NCBI GenBank assembly: GCA_963787345.1
Contig: CAWBCW010000036.1
Location: 1 to 64,000, forward strand
Length of the DNA: 64,000 bases
From: Bacillus_BD sp963787345
GTDB taxonomy: Bacteria; Bacillota; Bacilli; Bacillales; Cytobacillaceae
Direction of reading: 5' to 3'
Each line of letters begins with the position of its first letter. Positions within the stretch are counted from its first letter, which is position 1. Shown one piece after another: positions 21,928 through 29,650 of the stretch. The position numbers and the translations under genes were made by a program. The notes beneath the pieces were generated by a model that worked only from the letters and a program-made list of their open reading frames with translations, did no database searches and was not told the DNA's origin.

Positions 21928-21956
21928 AGAATAGCACACTCGCAATTCGATGTCAA
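21928..21956 (-). promoter_or_regulatory. Promoter for tRNA-Pro, tRNA-Gly and probably the rRNA genes
   Basis: On the minus strand TTGACA (21951-21956), 17-base spacer, TATTCT (21928-21933). No comparable promoter is seen between tRNA-Gly and 16S, so the rRNA operon probably starts here or further upstream. Confidence 0.75.
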
Positions 21957-21966
21957 CAACTTTTTT

Positions 21967-22052
<86 letters not shown>

Positions 22053-22076
22053 ATCTAATTAAATGCGACATAATGT

Positions 22077-22106
22077 ATAATACCATGATCATAACTTTTA
22101 ATTCAA
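22077..22106 (-). promoter_or_regulatory. Possible promoter upstream of tRNA-Leu
   Basis: TTGAAT (22101-22106), 18-base spacer, TATTAT (22077-22082) on the minus strand, within an otherwise empty 177-base gap. Confidence 0.45.
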
Positions 22107-22229
22107 TGGTAATTCATGGTAACTTATGAGGGTTTCAACCCTTTGAAGAAGATTAAACTTAATGTATTGGAGGGTCCATCGAAGAAAGATCCTTCTAATT
22201 ATACTAAGTTATTCCTAAAAAGAGAAAAA

Positions 22230-22304
22230 TGGCTGGGCTAGCAGGGATCGAACCTACGAATGACGGAGTCAAAGTCCGTTGCCTTACCGCTTGGCTATAG
22301 CCCA
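22230..22304 (-). tRNA. tRNA-Gln (TTG)
   Basis: Acceptor TGGGCTA/TAGCCCA, anticodon loop CTTTGAC giving TTG, CCA encoded. Confidence 0.94.
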
Positions 22305-22311
22305 ATATAAA

Positions 22312-22388
22312 TGGCGGTCCGGACGGGACTCGAACCCGCGACCTCCTGCGTGACAGGCAGGCATTCTAACCAACTGAACTACCGGACC
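22312..22388 (-). tRNA. tRNA-Asp (GTC)
   Basis: Acceptor GGTCCGG/CCGGACC, anticodon loop CTGTCAC giving GTC, CCA encoded. Confidence 0.94.
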
Positions 22389-22403
22389 ATTATTATTGTA
22401 ATT

Positions 22404-22530
22404 CTTGTCTAGCTGCAGCGCCTACCCCCTCGAGGTCACAAGCCAATCCGTCAAGAAGATTAAAGAACAATCTTCATGCCGGCTCGTCTTGTGCTTGTCG
22501 GGGGTGAGCAAGGCGCTTCTGCTCTTCTAG
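22404..22530. repeat. REP-like palindromic element between tRNA-Asp and tRNA-Glu
   Basis: About 127 bases with imperfect inverted arms: TAGCTGCAGCGCCTACCCCC at the left and GGGGGTGAGCAAGGCGCTTC at the right, plus CACAAG/CTTGTG and a central AAGATT/AATCTT hairpin. It resembles a palindrome I recall being scattered through many Bacillaceae genomes. Its right end directly abuts the last base of tRNA-Glu. Confidence 0.75.
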
Positions 22531-22602
22531 TGACCCGTACGGGATTCGAACCCGTGTTACCGCCGTGAAAGGGCGGTGTCTTAACCGCTTGACCAACGGG
22601 CC
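22531..22602 (-). tRNA. tRNA-Glu (TTC)
   Basis: Acceptor GGCCCGT/ACGGGTC, anticodon loop CTTTCAC giving TTC. CCA is not encoded; the palindromic element begins immediately after the discriminator base. Confidence 0.94.
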
Positions 22603-22613
22603 ATTGTTTATAA

Positions 22614-22704
22614 TGGCGGAGAAGGAGGGATTTGAACCCTCGCGCCGCTCGCGCGACCTACACCCTTAGCAGGGGCGCCTCTTCAGCCTCTTGAGTACTT
22701 CCCC
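22614..22704 (-). tRNA. tRNA-Ser (GCT)
   Basis: A 91-base class II tRNA with long variable arm, anticodon loop CTGCTAA giving GCT, CCA encoded. Confidence 0.94.
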
Positions 22705-22707
22705 AAA

Positions 22708-22782
22708 TGGCTCCGCAGGTAGGATTCGAACCTACGACCGATCGGTTAACAGCCGATTGCTCTACCACTGAGCTACTGCGGA
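22708..22782 (-). tRNA. tRNA-Asn (GTT)
   Basis: Acceptor TCCGCAG/CTGCGGA, anticodon loop CTGTTAA giving GTT, CCA encoded. First tRNA of the cluster. Confidence 0.95.
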
Positions 22783-22824
22783 ATAATTCTCGTCTTTAAC
22801 GAATACCTCGTATCGACACTTTAT

Positions 22825-22853
22825 ATTATATTTACGCTGTATAATAAAGTCAA
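22825..22853 (-). promoter_or_regulatory. Promoter of the tRNA cluster
   Basis: TTGACT (22848-22853), 17-base spacer, TATAAT (22825-22830) on the minus strand, about 43 bases before tRNA-Asn. Confidence 0.85.
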
Positions 22854-22913
22854 GTATTAATCTCAACTTTTTACATTAAGCATGATCCTTCATATAAGAA
22901 TTAAAATATAGCA

Positions 22914-23390
22914 TCATGTTTGAGTGTCGTCAATCGCTTTAAGTTCTAATTTTCCTCGACAGCGTCCACAAACATACCGTTCTGTGTCTATTCTCTTTTT
23001 CCTAGTGAAAATGAGTTGGCAGCTTTTACAAATATACGTAAGGATCTTGCTCGGCTTTCTTTTTATTTCATTCGCGGGAAGCTGCGAACAAAATCTTGGG
23101 GCCCCTACCTTTTGTAACAATTGCTTAAAGTCTTTATCGCGATGTTTATACCCCTTTCCCTCAAGGTGAAGATGATAATGACACAACTCATGCTTAATAA
23201 TACCGATCAACTCTTCCATCCCAAATACATCTAAATACTTTTTGTTCATCTCTATGTTATGAGTATGTAATAAGTATCTGCCTCCTGTTGTTTTTAACCT
23301 TGGATTAAATACAGCTTTATGACGAAAAGGTTTATGGAAAGCTTCCAGAGAAATCTCTTCTACTAATTTTTGTAGTTGCCCATTATCCAC
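22914..23390 (-). CDS. SprT-like zinc metalloprotease-family protein (YdcK-like)
   Basis: A 158-residue SprT-family protein. The HExxH metal site is seen as HELCHYH (about 87-93). A C-terminal four-cysteine zinc ribbon has the pattern CxxC...CxxC (ICKSCQ and VCGRCR, about 118-145). The family includes the DNA-protein crosslink protease SPRTN, but the substrate of bacterial YdcK is unknown. Its place between cmpA/tex and the Asn-Ser-Glu tRNA cluster is as in B. subtilis. Confidence 0.9.
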   Translation of the reverse strand: MDNGQLQKLVEEISLEAFHKPFRHKAVFNPRLKTTGGRYLLHTHNIEMNKKYLDVFGMEELIGIIKHELCHYHLHLEGKGYKHRDKDFKQLLQKVGAPRFCSQLPANEIKRKPSKILTYICKSCQLIFTRKKRIDTERYVCGRCRGKLELKAIDDTQT

Positions 23391-23492
23391 TACCTTCTAC
23401 CCCTTTGTTTATTTATTACTGGTAACTTGACAAACCGTTTGCGCATAAACTAATGATACTTACGGAGATGTTTTATCTAGGAGGTTAAAAAG

Positions 23493-23609
23493 ATGCCTAC
23501 TTGGCTAAAAAACCAAATGCAAAGAGCATTCCTCGAAAAAGATCATTATCAAATCAAATTATTAAATCAATGTTGGTTTTTCTATAAGAAAACTACAATC
23601 AATAAATAA
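23493..23609 (+). CDS. cmpA: Cortex morphogenetic protein CmpA (38 aa)
   Basis: A 38-residue small protein beginning MPTWLKNQMQRAFLEKDHY and ending YKKTTINK. It closely matches B. subtilis CmpA as I remember it, a mother-cell sporulation protein that coordinates coat and cortex assembly by directing degradation of SpoIVA through ClpXP. AGGAGG lies about 8 bases before the ATG, and an 11-bp hairpin follows. Neighbours ydcK and tex match its position in B. subtilis, which supports the call. Both a sigma-E-like and a sigma-A-like reading can be made of the upstream sequence, so regulation is unresolved. Confidence 0.88.
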   Translation: MPTWLKNQMQRAFLEKDHYQIKLLNQCWFFYKKTTINK

Positions 23610-23617
23610 TAGATCAT

Positions 23618-23646
23618 TGTCCTATTGAAAGAATACAATAGGACAA
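23618..23646. terminator. Hairpin between cmpA and tex
   Basis: TTGTCCTATTG pairs perfectly with CAATAGGACAA between the convergent ends. T-runs are weak, so the terminator function is probable rather than certain. Confidence 0.6.
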
Positions 23647-23656
23647 CATCCAGCAA

Positions 23657-25837
23657 TTATTGATTTGGAGAAAGCATTGTTAATGCGACTCTGCCCTTAT
23701 TTAAATCAATTGAATCCACCCAAACCGTTACAATATCTCCAACAGAGACAACGTCTAATGGATGCTTGACAAACTTGTTGCTTAGTTTCGAGATGTGAAC
23801 AAGCCCATCTTGTTTTACGCCAATATCAACAAAGGCCCCAAAATCCACTACATTTCGAACGGTTCCCTGTAATTCCATTCCTGCTTTTAAATCCTCTAAT
23901 TGAAGAACATCTTTTTTCAAAAGGGGTGCCGGTAAATCATCACGCGGATCCCGTTCTGGTCTTGTTAGAGCATCAATAATATCCTTTAATGTAATTTCCC
24001 CGATATTTAATTGCCCGGCAGTCTCACTAATATCAATTTTGGCAAGAGCGCTTTTTAATGCATCTGTACCAAGATCAGTTGCCGTAAAGCCAAGTGATTT
24101 TAATAGTGTTTTTACTTCATCGTAGTTTTCTGGGTGAATACCCGTACGGTCCAGTGGGTCCTTTCCATCTATTACTCTAAGGAAACCAACTGCTTGTTCA
24201 TAGGTTTTGGCTCCAAGACGCGGAATTTTCTTCAGTTGTGCTCTTGAATTAAATTTCCCTTCTTCTTCCCTTTTCTTAACAATATTATTGGCTACCGTTT
24301 TTGATAAGCCGGATACATATTGTAAAAGGGATGGTGAAGCTGTATTCACATTGACACCTACTTGGTTCACGACTGTTTCAACAACAAATGAAAGAGATCC
24401 TGATAATTTCTTTTGTGATACATCATGCTGATACTGACCAACCCCTACTGACTTTGGATCAATTTTAACGAGCTCTGCAAGTGGATCTTGAAGACGACGG
24501 GCAATCGATACCGCACTACGCTCTTCAACTTGATAATCAGGAAACTCTTCTCTCGCGATATCTGAAGCTGAGTACACACTAGCCCCTGCTTCATTCACGA
24601 TTAAATAGTAAATATCCTCTTTCAATTCCTTTAATATTTCTGCGACAAATTGTTCTGTTTCTCTAGATGCTGTTCCGTTACCAATCGCGACCATTTCAAC
24701 TTTGTACTGGCGAAGCATATCAATAAATTTCTTCTTGGCTTCTTCCTTTTTCGAGGCGGGTGGATGCGGATAAATCACGCCAATGGCTAATACTTTTCCT
24801 GTCTCATCGATCGCTGCCAATTTACAACCTGTCCGGTAAGCAGGATCCACTCCTAAAACCACTTTTCCCTTTAACGGAGGTTGAAGCAGTAAGTTTCTTA
24901 AGTTTTCCGCAAAGATGTGAATCGCCTGTTCTTCGCCCTTTTCAGTTAATTCATGCCGGATATCTCTTTCAATTGATGGCTGAATGAGACGTTTATAGCC
25001 ATCCTCAATTGCTTCTCTTACAATCGGTGCAGCAAGCGAGTTTTGATCTCTAACCCACTTTTTATTTAAGTATTGAAGGATCAAATCTACATTTGGCTTG
25101 ATGCTGACACGAAGGATGTCTTCTTTTTCCCCTCGGTTCAAAGCGAGAATCCGATGGGGGACAATTTTACTGACAGGTTCCTCGTATTCATAATACATTT
25201 CATAAACTTTTTTCTCGTCTTTTTCACTATCTTTAACGGTAGACTCAATGATTCCTTTCGCATGAGTTTCTCGGCGAATCCATTTTCTTCCGTCCGCTTC
25301 ATCAGAAACCATTTCTGCAATGATATCATTAGCACCTGCAATGACATCTTCTATACTTGTTACTTCTTTCTCTTGGGATAAATACTTTCTAGCTTCTTCA
25401 TCTAATGAACCTTGCTTAGGGTATGTTAACAGCCATTGCGCAAATGGTTCTAACCCCTTTTCTTTCGCTACCGTTGCCTTTGTACGTCTCTTTTGTTTGT
25501 ACGGCCGGTATAAATCCTCTATTTCTTGCAGTTTCACAGCTTTTGTAATGCTTTGTTGTAATTCGGGTGTTAACTTTCCTTGTTCATCGATTAGACGGAC
25601 GACTTCTTCCTTCCGCTGTTCGAGGTTTTGTATGTATTGCGCTCTTTCCATGATGTCACGGATTTGGACTTCGTCTAACGAACCGGTTTGTTCTTTACGA
25701 TAGCGAGCAATAAATGGAACGGTATTGCCTTCATCTAGCATAGAAATTACACTTTTTACTTGTTTTACGCTAATTGATTGTTCCGATGCAATTAATTGAA
25801 ACATGGTATCTTGCTTATCGATTGTTTTCTCCAAAGA
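23657..25837 (-). CDS. tex: Tex family RNA-binding/transcription accessory protein (YdcI-like)
   Basis: A 726-residue cytoplasmic nucleic-acid-binding protein. In order: N-terminal helical Tex region, YqgF/RNase H-like domain (GVDPAYRTGCKLAAID, about 330-345), helix-hairpin-helix repeats (SGLSKTVANNIVKKR; RLGAKTYEQAVGFLRV), and a C-terminal S1 domain (GTVRNVVDFGAFVDIGVKQDG). The TTG at 25835-25837 follows GGAGG by 8 bases; an upstream in-frame TTG overlaps that site. Tex affects transcription and toxin expression in other bacteria; its role here is not shown. Confidence 0.95.
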   Translation of the reverse strand, partial: SLEKTIDKQDTMFQLIASEQSISVKQVKSVISMLDEGNTVPFIARYRKEQTGSLDEVQIRDIMERAQYIQNLEQRKEEVVRLIDEQGKLTPELQQSITKAVKLQEIEDLYRPYKQKRRTKATVAKEKGLEPFAQWLLTYPKQGSLDEEARKYLSQEKEVTSIEDVIAGANDIIAEMVSDEADGRKWIRRETHAKGIIESTVKDSEKDEKKVYEMYYEYEEPVSKIVPHRILALNRGEKEDILRVSIKPNVDLILQYLNKKWVRDQNSLAAPIVREAIEDGYKRLIQPSIERDIRHELTEKGEEQAIHIFAENLRNLLLQPPLKGKVVLGVDPAYRTGCKLAAIDETGKVLAIGVIYPHPPASKKEEAKKKFIDMLRQYKVEMVAIGNGTASRETEQFVAEILKELKEDIYYLIVNEAGASVYSASDIAREEFPDYQVEERSAVSIARRLQDPLAELVKIDPKSVGVGQYQHDVSQKKLSGSLSFVVETVVNQVGVNVNTASPSLLQYVSGLSKTVANNIVKKREEEGKFNSRAQLKKIPRLGAKTYEQAVGFLRVIDGKDPLDRTGIHPENYDEVKTLLKSLGFTATDLGTDALKSALAKIDISETAGQLNIGEITLKDIIDALTRPERDPRDDLPAPLLKKDVLQLEDLKAGMELQGTVRNVVDFGAFVDIGVKQDGLVHISKLSNKFVKHPLDVVSVGDIVTVWVDSIDLNKGRVALTMLSPNQ

Positions 25838-25935
25838 AACAGCCTCCAATGGTATGTATGTTTATTGTTCATTTTAACAAATTCATATATGCGTTGCCTA
25901 ATGACTTGGTGAAAAGCACTTCAGAAAACAAAATT

Positions 25936-25966
25936 AAAAACGCCCCCTAGTAAATTAGTGGGCGTT
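25936..25966 (-). terminator. Terminator of ndoAI-ndoA
   Basis: AACGCCC and GGGCGTT arms followed by T-rich sequence on the minus strand, 12 bases after the ndoA stop. Confidence 0.8.
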
Positions 25967-25977
25967 CTACTAATAAA

Positions 25978-26328
25978 TTAAAATTCAATAAGGCCTAGGC
26001 TGATTTGGAGTGCTTCGTCAACCTTTTCCATCATTTCCTCATCGAGATGAGTGATTTTATCTGTTAAGCGTTGCTTATCTATGGTTCGAATTTGTTCAAG
26101 TAAAATGACCGAATCTCTTTCAAAACCATAACGTTTCGCATCAATTTCAACATGAGTAGGCAGCTTAGCTTTTTGAATCTGCGCTGTAATTGCTGCGATA
26201 ATTACTGTGGGACTAAAGCGATTCCCAATGTCGTTCTGAATGACGAGTACAGGGCGCACCCCGCCTTGTTCAGAACCAACTACTGGAGATAGGTCCGCAA
26301 AATAAACGTCTCCACGCTTGACAATCAA
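25978..26328 (-). CDS. ndoA: Endoribonuclease toxin NdoA (MazF/PemK family)
   Basis: A 116-residue PemK/MazF fold ribonuclease that in B. subtilis (EndoA) cleaves mRNA at UACAU. The N-terminal MIVKRGDVYFADLSPVVGSEQGGVRPVLVIQN (two conserved strands) and ITAQIQKAKLPTHVEI are diagnostic. It lies four bases after its antitoxin gene and ends at a terminator. In B. subtilis the rsb-sigB operon follows; here tex follows directly. Confidence 0.97.
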   Translation of the reverse strand: MIVKRGDVYFADLSPVVGSEQGGVRPVLVIQNDIGNRFSPTVIIAAITAQIQKAKLPTHVEIDAKRYGFERDSVILLEQIRTIDKQRLTDKITHLDEEMMEKVDEALQISLGLIEF

Positions 26329-26332
26329 AGGA

Positions 26333-26614
26333 TTATCCCCCGCTTACTTGACGTTCAATAGTATGTTCTGCCTCATATTCTGCTTGAAATGCTTCAGATG
26401 CAATCGTCAAATTTATTTTGGCCATTTCCATATAGCCCCGTCTCATAGATTCGCGAATTTGTCTTTTTTTTCGTTCACGCAGGTACGCTTTTGTTGCTTG
26501 ATAAATAAATTCACTGCGGTTTACGTTTTCTTGTTTTACAAATCCATCTAATTCACTTAATAGATGTTCCGGTAACTTAACCATTATCTCTGTCGTGACT
26601 CTTGATTCAGACAC
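26333..26614 (-). CDS. ndoAI: Antitoxin NdoAI (MazE-like, ribbon-helix-helix)
   Basis: A 93-residue antitoxin with an N-terminal ribbon-helix-helix (TTEIMVKLPEHLLSELDGFVKQENVNRSEFI in two stretches) and the conserved C-terminal toxin-binding tail MRRGYMEMAKINLTIASEAF. The GTG at 26612-26614 has GGAGGTG upstream and gives 93 aa, the length of B. subtilis EndoAI. A longer open frame to 26641 includes the ribosome-binding site. Confidence 0.95.
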   Translation of the reverse strand: MSESRVTTEIMVKLPEHLLSELDGFVKQENVNRSEFIYQATKAYLRERKKRQIRESMRRGYMEMAKINLTIASEAFQAEYEAEHTIERQVSGG

Positions 26615-26812
26615 AATTGCACACCTCCACCATCGATACACACCAATTCACTCTCTACCATTTTTAATAATATCATTATTTTACTTACAAGGAAAGATTA
26701 TTTAGGCATTCTTAGTTATTATCGTCCAAAAAAATTACCTTTTATGCATACATACGCTTAACTTATTACAAAAATGTTGAATTTTTCCATTTCGTCCCTC
26801 AATCAATCGTAT

Positions 26813-27971
26813 TTATGGTAGTAAGCCATTTGAAACGTCCACGATTTCCCCACCCTGTATATATACGCGCGGAACTCGATTTGATACCATGCACGTCACT
26901 TCATAGTTAATGGTTTCTAACTTTTGAGCAATCTCATCAACGGAAATCATCTCAGACCCCTGTGCACCAATAAGCGTTACTTCAGTTCCAACTGGGAATG
27001 AATCTGGAAGCTTAATTGTCGTTTGGTCCATACAAACGCGGCCAACAATCGGTGCTCTCTGTCCTTCTACGAGAACCTCTTGACCTTGTAATTTACGAAT
27101 CCATCCATCAGCATAACCAATTGGCAATGTCCCTATCCATTCATCCTCACTAGCTTCATAAGTTGAACCATAGCCTATTTTTTCACCTTTACGGATTTGC
27201 TTTACATGCGTTAATTTCGTTTTAAGGGATAGAGCTTCTTTTAACGGAAATGGCAATTCTCGTTGGATCTCTATAGAAGGAGTTAACCCATACATGGAAA
27301 TCCCCAATCGAACGGCATTGAAATAACCTTCTGAGTAGCGAAGGGATGCTGCGGAATTGCTGCAATGGACAATTTCCGGACGACGTTTAAAACTTTTTAA
27401 TAACTCTTTAAATGTAGATAATTGCTGGTCATAATAAGATTTATCTAATGAATCTGCTTGCGCAAAATGAGTAAACGCTCCCTCTAGATAAAATGCCGAA
27501 TGTTTACTTATATATTCTTCAATTTCGTTAATTTCTTGTGCTGTTCTAACACCAATTCTTCCCATACCTGTATCGATTTTTAAATGAGTACGCAAATGCA
27601 CACCCTCATCTAAATATTCATTAGCTTGAACAAACCAATCCAGCTGGAAGACCGTTAACGTTACTTGCAAATCTGCGGCTAAAGCTGCATTTTGCGGGCG
27701 GGTTGCTCCTAACACTAATATTGGAACCGTGATTCCCTTTTGACGCAAAGCAATGGCTTCATCTAATGTTGCTATCGGCTAAATGATTAGCCCCTGCATC
27801 CAGTGCAGTACGAGCAACTTGTACATCCCCATGGCCATATCCATTTGCTTTCACAACCGCATATATTTTCACATCTTCTGGCAGGGTCTTTTTTAAAGAC
27901 TGTACATTATAAAAAATATGATCCAGATTTACTTCTGCCCATGTATCTCGATAAAATGGCTGTAATTCCAT
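26813..27971 (-). CDS. alr: Alanine racemase, interrupted by an apparent +1 frameshift
   Basis: Alr makes D-alanine for peptidoglycan using pyridoxal phosphate. AVVKANGYGHGD (38-49) holds the PLP lysine Lys41, and the later frame has MGRIGVR, SMYGL and VGRVCMDQTTIKL. The first frame (from 27971) ends as NHLADSNIR-stop. The second frame continues to 26813. Near 27766-27772 removing one base gives the family sequence LAVATLDEAIALRQKG. Corrected length is about 385 aa, as expected. A sequence error is more likely than a real null, though a Dat-type transaminase could compensate. It lies between ydcC and ndoAI as in B. subtilis. Confidence 0.93.
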
Positions 27972-28065
27972 CTTCCTTTGCGTCCTCCCTCAACTCAAAA
28001 CACTTACTTTGATTATCGAATGTTCAATTCTAGTTGTCAATTAACATGTATAGAGTTTGAAAAAA

Positions 28066-28098
28066 GGGAAAAAAATAGACCCTCTTTATAAGGGTCTG
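28066..28098 (-). terminator. Terminator after ydcC
   Basis: AGACCCT and AGGGTCT arms with a T-run on the minus strand, ten bases after the stop. Confidence 0.8.
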
Positions 28099-28107
28099 AT
28101 TAGGATA

Positions 28108-29118
28108 TTATTTAACTGGTTCGGCCTGAACGGTTCGAGCAATCTCGATCATTTCTTCTCGAGAGAGGTCGTTAGAGGCCATCATAAACTCTACTCCATC
28201 GATTGTCCACGTTAGACTATTATCCGTTTGAGCACCTAAAGTAAAGCCAAGGTCGACAATGTCACCGACTATATGAGTCGGACCAGCGGTAGCAGGCATG
28301 ACGGTTGCCTTCTCTTGAACAAGGGTAAAGGATTTTTCACCCTCATACGTTAACACGACCCGCTTCCCATTCTCCGTATTGATTGATTTTTCTCCGACTA
28401 ATGAAGCACCTTGAATTTCCTCTGGATATAGAACAGAGAAGTTCTTATCTTTCACATCAGCCATAACAGTTTTATCCAATGTAGCACCAGTCATATTCTT
28501 CTGCATATTAAAATCATTTTTATCAAAAGTAGCTTTAAAGTCCATATCAGAAAATTCAACTGTTACAAGCGGATTCCGATCAGAGTCCATGACTTTAACC
28601 GATAAAGGCGACAAGTCTTTCTTATCTAATGTAATTTCTTGATAAGGGAGCATTTTATTATTTTGATAACGTGTTTTTGTTTCAAAGACATAATTCTCTT
28701 TCGACTCTTTAAACTTTGCTTCCTTGTCTTCGATAATATCCTTGATTAGGGATTCATATAAATAAGCTTGACTGCTGTTTTGCGGCCAATCACTTTGGAA
28801 TTTAAAACTTTTATTAAGTGCCGGTGTTAAAACAAATACCCCTTCTTCATTCCGAAGAATCATTTGATTTTGTTCCTTCGCAGCATTTTCTAAGTTCACC
28901 CGGTAAAAATCTGGATCCTTATGCCATATTTCAACTTGGTACTCATGCGGGTCTGTTCCCATTTGGAGAGTCATCTTTGCTTTTACCTTATAGCCCGATA
29001 ATTCCTGTTGTTTTTTATCAAGTTCATTGACAACATCCCCCTGTGACTTCGGTCCACAAGCCGACAGCACAAAGATCGCGATCATCCCTATCATCAACAT
29101 GAATAACCTTTTCTTCAT
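28108..29118 (-). CDS. LolA-like outer-membrane-lipoprotein-sorting family lipoprotein (YdcC-like)
   Basis: A 336-residue secreted lipoprotein: signal peptide 1-20 with lipobox LSAC and lipidated Cys21. The mature part resembles the LolA-like fold family (ELDKKQQELSGYKVKAKMTLQ at the start), and a C-terminal segment has DUF4367-like character (WTIDGVEFMMASNDLSREEMIEIA). In B. subtilis YdcC is sporulation-related, as I recall. There is no outer membrane here, so the family name does not indicate the function. Neighbours acpS and alr match B. subtilis. Confidence 0.88.
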   Translation of the reverse strand: MKKRLFMLMIGMIAIFVLSACGPKSQGDVVNELDKKQQELSGYKVKAKMTLQMGTDPHEYQVEIWHKDPDFYRVNLENAAKEQNQMILRNEEGVFVLTPALNKSFKFQSDWPQNSSQAYLYESLIKDIIEDKEAKFKESKENYVFETKTRYQNNKMLPYQEITLDKKDLSPLSVKVMDSDRNPLVTVEFSDMDFKATFDKNDFNMQKNMTGATLDKTVMADVKDKNFSVLYPEEIQGASLVGEKSINTENGKRVVLTYEGEKSFTLVQEKATVMPATAGPTHIVGDIVDLGFTLGAQTDNSLTWTIDGVEFMMASNDLSREEMIEIARTVQAEPVK

Positions 29119-29247
29119 TTCTCCAACCCCTTTTGTCTCATTTCATGTAGACTGAAAGATAGGCCTGTAAACGCCTGTCTCTCCTATGCATTATGAATAT
29201 ATGAGACGACTTTGGAGAATATGACGAGCTTGTTTTTGGGGTGAATG

Positions 29248-29604
29248 TTATTTTTCAATGATCACTTGTGCAACTGCATACTCCGCACTATGGGAAATCG
29301 ATAAATGAACCCCTTGTCTAATCGGTCTTACAATGGAGGGTTTCCCATTTTCGTCATTTTCAATTTCGATATCGAGAAAAGACAGGCTTTTTCCAATCCC
29401 TGTCCCCCGCGCCTTCGCAAAAGCTTCTTTGGCTGCAAATCTTCCTGCCAAAAATTCAATTTGACGATGCCTTCCCAATCCTTCGTACTTGTCCTTTTCC
29501 CATGGTGTTAAAATGCGATCCACGAATTTCTGATGTCTCTCAGAAACTTTTTGAATTCGCTTCAATTCAACAATATCGAGCCCAATTCCGGCGATCAAAT
29601 TCAT
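29248..29604 (-). CDS. acpS: Holo-[acyl-carrier-protein] synthase AcpS
   Basis: AcpS transfers 4'-phosphopantetheine from CoA to acyl carrier protein. GIGLDIVELKRI (about 6-17) holds the Mg-binding Asp, and RFAAKEAFAKARGTGIG (about 55-71) is the signature helix. About 118 aa, the usual length. The ATG at 29604 is preceded by AGGAAAGAG; a GTG directly before it is also possible. Confidence 0.96.
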   Translation of the reverse strand: MNLIAGIGLDIVELKRIQKVSERHQKFVDRILTPWEKDKYEGLGRHRQIEFLAGRFAAKEAFAKARGTGIGKSLSFLDIEIENDENGKPSIVRPIRQGVHLSISHSAEYAVAQVIIEK

Positions 29605-29650
29605 CACTCTTTCCTAAGTTAATGTAATAAGAACAGGGGCAAGACTAAGA

